From: Chloroflexota bacterium
Lineage (GTDB): Bacteria > Chloroflexota > Dehalococcoidia > Lucifugimonadales > UBA3495
Assembly (NCBI GenBank): GCA_028874675.1
Contig: JAPPJA010000038.1
Coordinates: 1-40,000 of the forward strand
Length of the DNA: 40,000 bases
Direction of reading: 5' to 3'
The notes beneath the pieces are model-generated. The model ran no database searches. It was given only the letters and a program-made list of their open reading frames with translations, and was not told the DNA's origin. Each line of letters starts with the position of its first letter. The stretch's first letter is position 1. This document shows positions 38,773 to 40,000 of the stretch, one piece after another. The position numbers and the translations under genes are program-made.

Positions 38773-39906
38773 CTACCAAACGGAATCGTGAAGTACTTGC
38801 GTCATCCTTTTATTTGTCACCTTATTTTTCACAGCAATTCTCAGCGCCTTCGGCCCCAGCCATGGAGTGGTCGCAGATGGATCCCGCAAAAAGAGACCTT
38901 GTTGCTTGCAGCGCTCCAGCAGCTCGGCCTTGGAACAGGATTCTTCCGGCAGGTAGAAGAGGAGAAAGTTTGCCGCGCCAGGCACAATCCTGGCGACTGG
39001 GAGTGAGGTCAGATCCCCAGCGAGTTCACGCCTGAGAAGCATCGTCTCGTGATATCGTTCCTGATAATACTCAACGTCCTGAAGCGCGGCGACCGCGGCT
39101 ACCTGACCAGGCAGGCTGACCGCCCAGGGCGGGTTCAACTGGAGCAGGGGACCAATTACCTGAGGATGACCACAGAGGTATCCTACTCGGAGGCCGCTCA
39201 GGGCATAAGCCTTGGACATGGATTTGCAAACAATCACATTGGCGCTGGAAGCAGCGTAACTCTCCAGAGACTCGGCTGGCCTGACGTAATCGATATAGGC
39301 CTCGTCAATCCAAACCATAGTGGACTGGGGGGCGCAGTCCAGGAAATTCTCCAATTCCTTTCGGGCTATGTGCCTTCCGGTGGGGTTGTTGGGGTTGACC
39401 AGCACCAAAAGGTCGTAACCCATGGAAAGCTGGTCAGCCAGCTTGTCCAAGTCCACTTGGAAGTCCTCATCGGGGTTGAGCGGGAAACGGTCCACTTGGC
39501 AACCGATGATTCTGTCACAGATATGGGCATATTCACCGTAAGTAGGGTCGAGAAGAAGAACCCTGCTAGAGGCGTTCAACCATTCTCGCAGGGCCAGGAA
39601 CATAAGGGTGGATGACCCTGCCCCGGCGAGAATCGATTCCGGAGGCAGGGCTCGGCAGCGGGCAATGGTGGCGACCAGCCCTTCGCAGTTGGTAGGCGGG
39701 GAGGTTCTGGCAATCCAGGGAAGGTATTCCTGCAACTGATGGACTACTCTTGGAGAGGGTGGAAACCAGGCGTCGAGCACGTCGGCATTGATTATCTCCG
39801 CACCCCGCTGCAGGTTTTCAAACTCCACGCCCACGGCATCAAAGAAAGCCCCCCCATGGAAGCAGACGTCCTGAAATGTATCGTTTTGCCTCAAATCATG
39901 CCTCAC
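38773..39906 (-). CDS. PLP-dependent class I/II aminotransferase, HisC/CobD-like
   Basis: This 377-residue protein is a fold-type I aminotransferase. NPNNPTGRHIARKELENFL, WIDEAYIDYV and the PLP-lysine region CKSMSKAYALSGLRVGYLCG are the family signatures. The N-terminal ADVLDAWFPPSPRVVHQLQE and CEGLVATIARCR resemble HisC/CobD-type enzymes, but the early residues (FHGGAFFDAVGVEFENL) are not typical of HisC. The reaction cannot be fixed. The GTG start at 39906 has only a weak ribosome site. By eye, its GC content is lower (about 55 %) than the neighbours, so it may have been acquired. Confidence 0.85.
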   Translation of the reverse strand: MRHDLRQNDTFQDVCFHGGAFFDAVGVEFENLQRGAEIINADVLDAWFPPSPRVVHQLQEYLPWIARTSPPTNCEGLVATIARCRALPPESILAGAGSSTLMFLALREWLNASSRVLLLDPTYGEYAHICDRIIGCQVDRFPLNPDEDFQVDLDKLADQLSMGYDLLVLVNPNNPTGRHIARKELENFLDCAPQSTMVWIDEAYIDYVRPAESLESYAASSANVIVCKSMSKAYALSGLRVGYLCGHPQVIGPLLQLNPPWAVSLPGQVAAVAALQDVEYYQERYHETMLLRRELAGDLTSLPVARIVPGAANFLLFYLPEESCSKAELLERCKQQGLFLRDPSATTPWLGPKALRIAVKNKVTNKRMTQVLHDSVW

Positions 39907-40000
39907 TTCCCGAGCTCACCTGCGCAGTGGTCTTGTCCTCAACCCATTCGGAGACCCGGATTCATTACTGATTCTCATTCCCCTGGCACATGGTTCCAGC
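39907..40000. other. Right edge
   Basis: About 95 bases upstream of the aminotransferase gene with no recognisable feature before the window ends. Confidence 0.5.

Overview
The window looks like a 40 kb piece of a GC-rich (roughly 60-65 % by eye) bacterial chromosome. The gene set and order fit Chloroflexota, most likely a Dehalococcoidia/SAR202-like lineage: a pdxS-pdxT-R3H ATPase-tmk run, dnaA-oriC-obgE-nadD without dnaN, frequent TTG/GTG starts with strong Shine-Dalgarno sites, and many short dispersed palindromic repeats. That placement is inference from gene content, not from a marker-gene tree. No rRNA, tRNA or CRISPR array was seen.

Layout. (1) 0.3-6.6 kb, plus strand: a phage-derived head-tail cassette (HK97-type prohead protease, major capsid protein, head-tail adaptor, tail terminator, tail tube, large baseplate/tail-tip protein). 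All reading frames are open, no tape-measure, lysis or integrase gene is visible, and repeats shared with the rest of the chromosome sit between the genes. (2) 6.9-12.4 kb, plus: vitamin B6 synthase (pdxS, pdxT), an acetyltransferase-like protein, a SpoIIIAA/Ycf45-type R3H ATPase and thymidylate kinase. (3) 12.5-12.9 kb, minus: a small SelW-like (Rdx) selenoprotein gene with an in-frame TGA in a CxxU motif, its own promoter and a terminator. (4) 12.97-26.7 kb, minus: enoyl-CoA hydratase, a mosaic of duplicated gene pieces carrying two PaREP1/HEPN-like genes and a HigBA-type toxin-antitoxin pair, then secF, secD, CCA-adding enzyme, peptide deformylase, a tandem pair of further PaREP1/HEPN-like genes, priA and rplS. 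(5) 27.3-29.8 kb, plus: ppk2, a coupled Nudix hydrolase and a YgfZ/GcvT-like folate protein. (6) 29.9-32.4 kb: an orphan antitoxin-like gene bracketed by a 30-bp direct repeat of the 3' end of the neighbouring oligopeptidase B gene. (7) 32.8-38.3 kb, plus: dnaA, a DnaA-box cluster that is very likely oriC, obgE, a retropepsin-like protease, hicBA, nadD and pyrE. (8) 38.3-40 kb: a gene-end relic and a PLP aminotransferase on the minus strand.

How the genes work together. Most of the window is core housekeeping: replication start and restart (dnaA, oriC, priA), translation and ribosome biogenesis (rplS, def, obgE, CCA enzyme), protein export (secDF), and nucleotide and cofactor synthesis (tmk, pyrE, nadD, pdxST). 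Small stress or toxin-antitoxin-type genes are repeatedly inserted at the borders of these blocks, and twice the insertion is accompanied by partial copies of the neighbouring housekeeping gene ends. The most notable points are the previously hidden selenoprotein gene, the stripped-down but intact phage cassette, and the duplication-associated HEPN/toxin islands around the secDF block.
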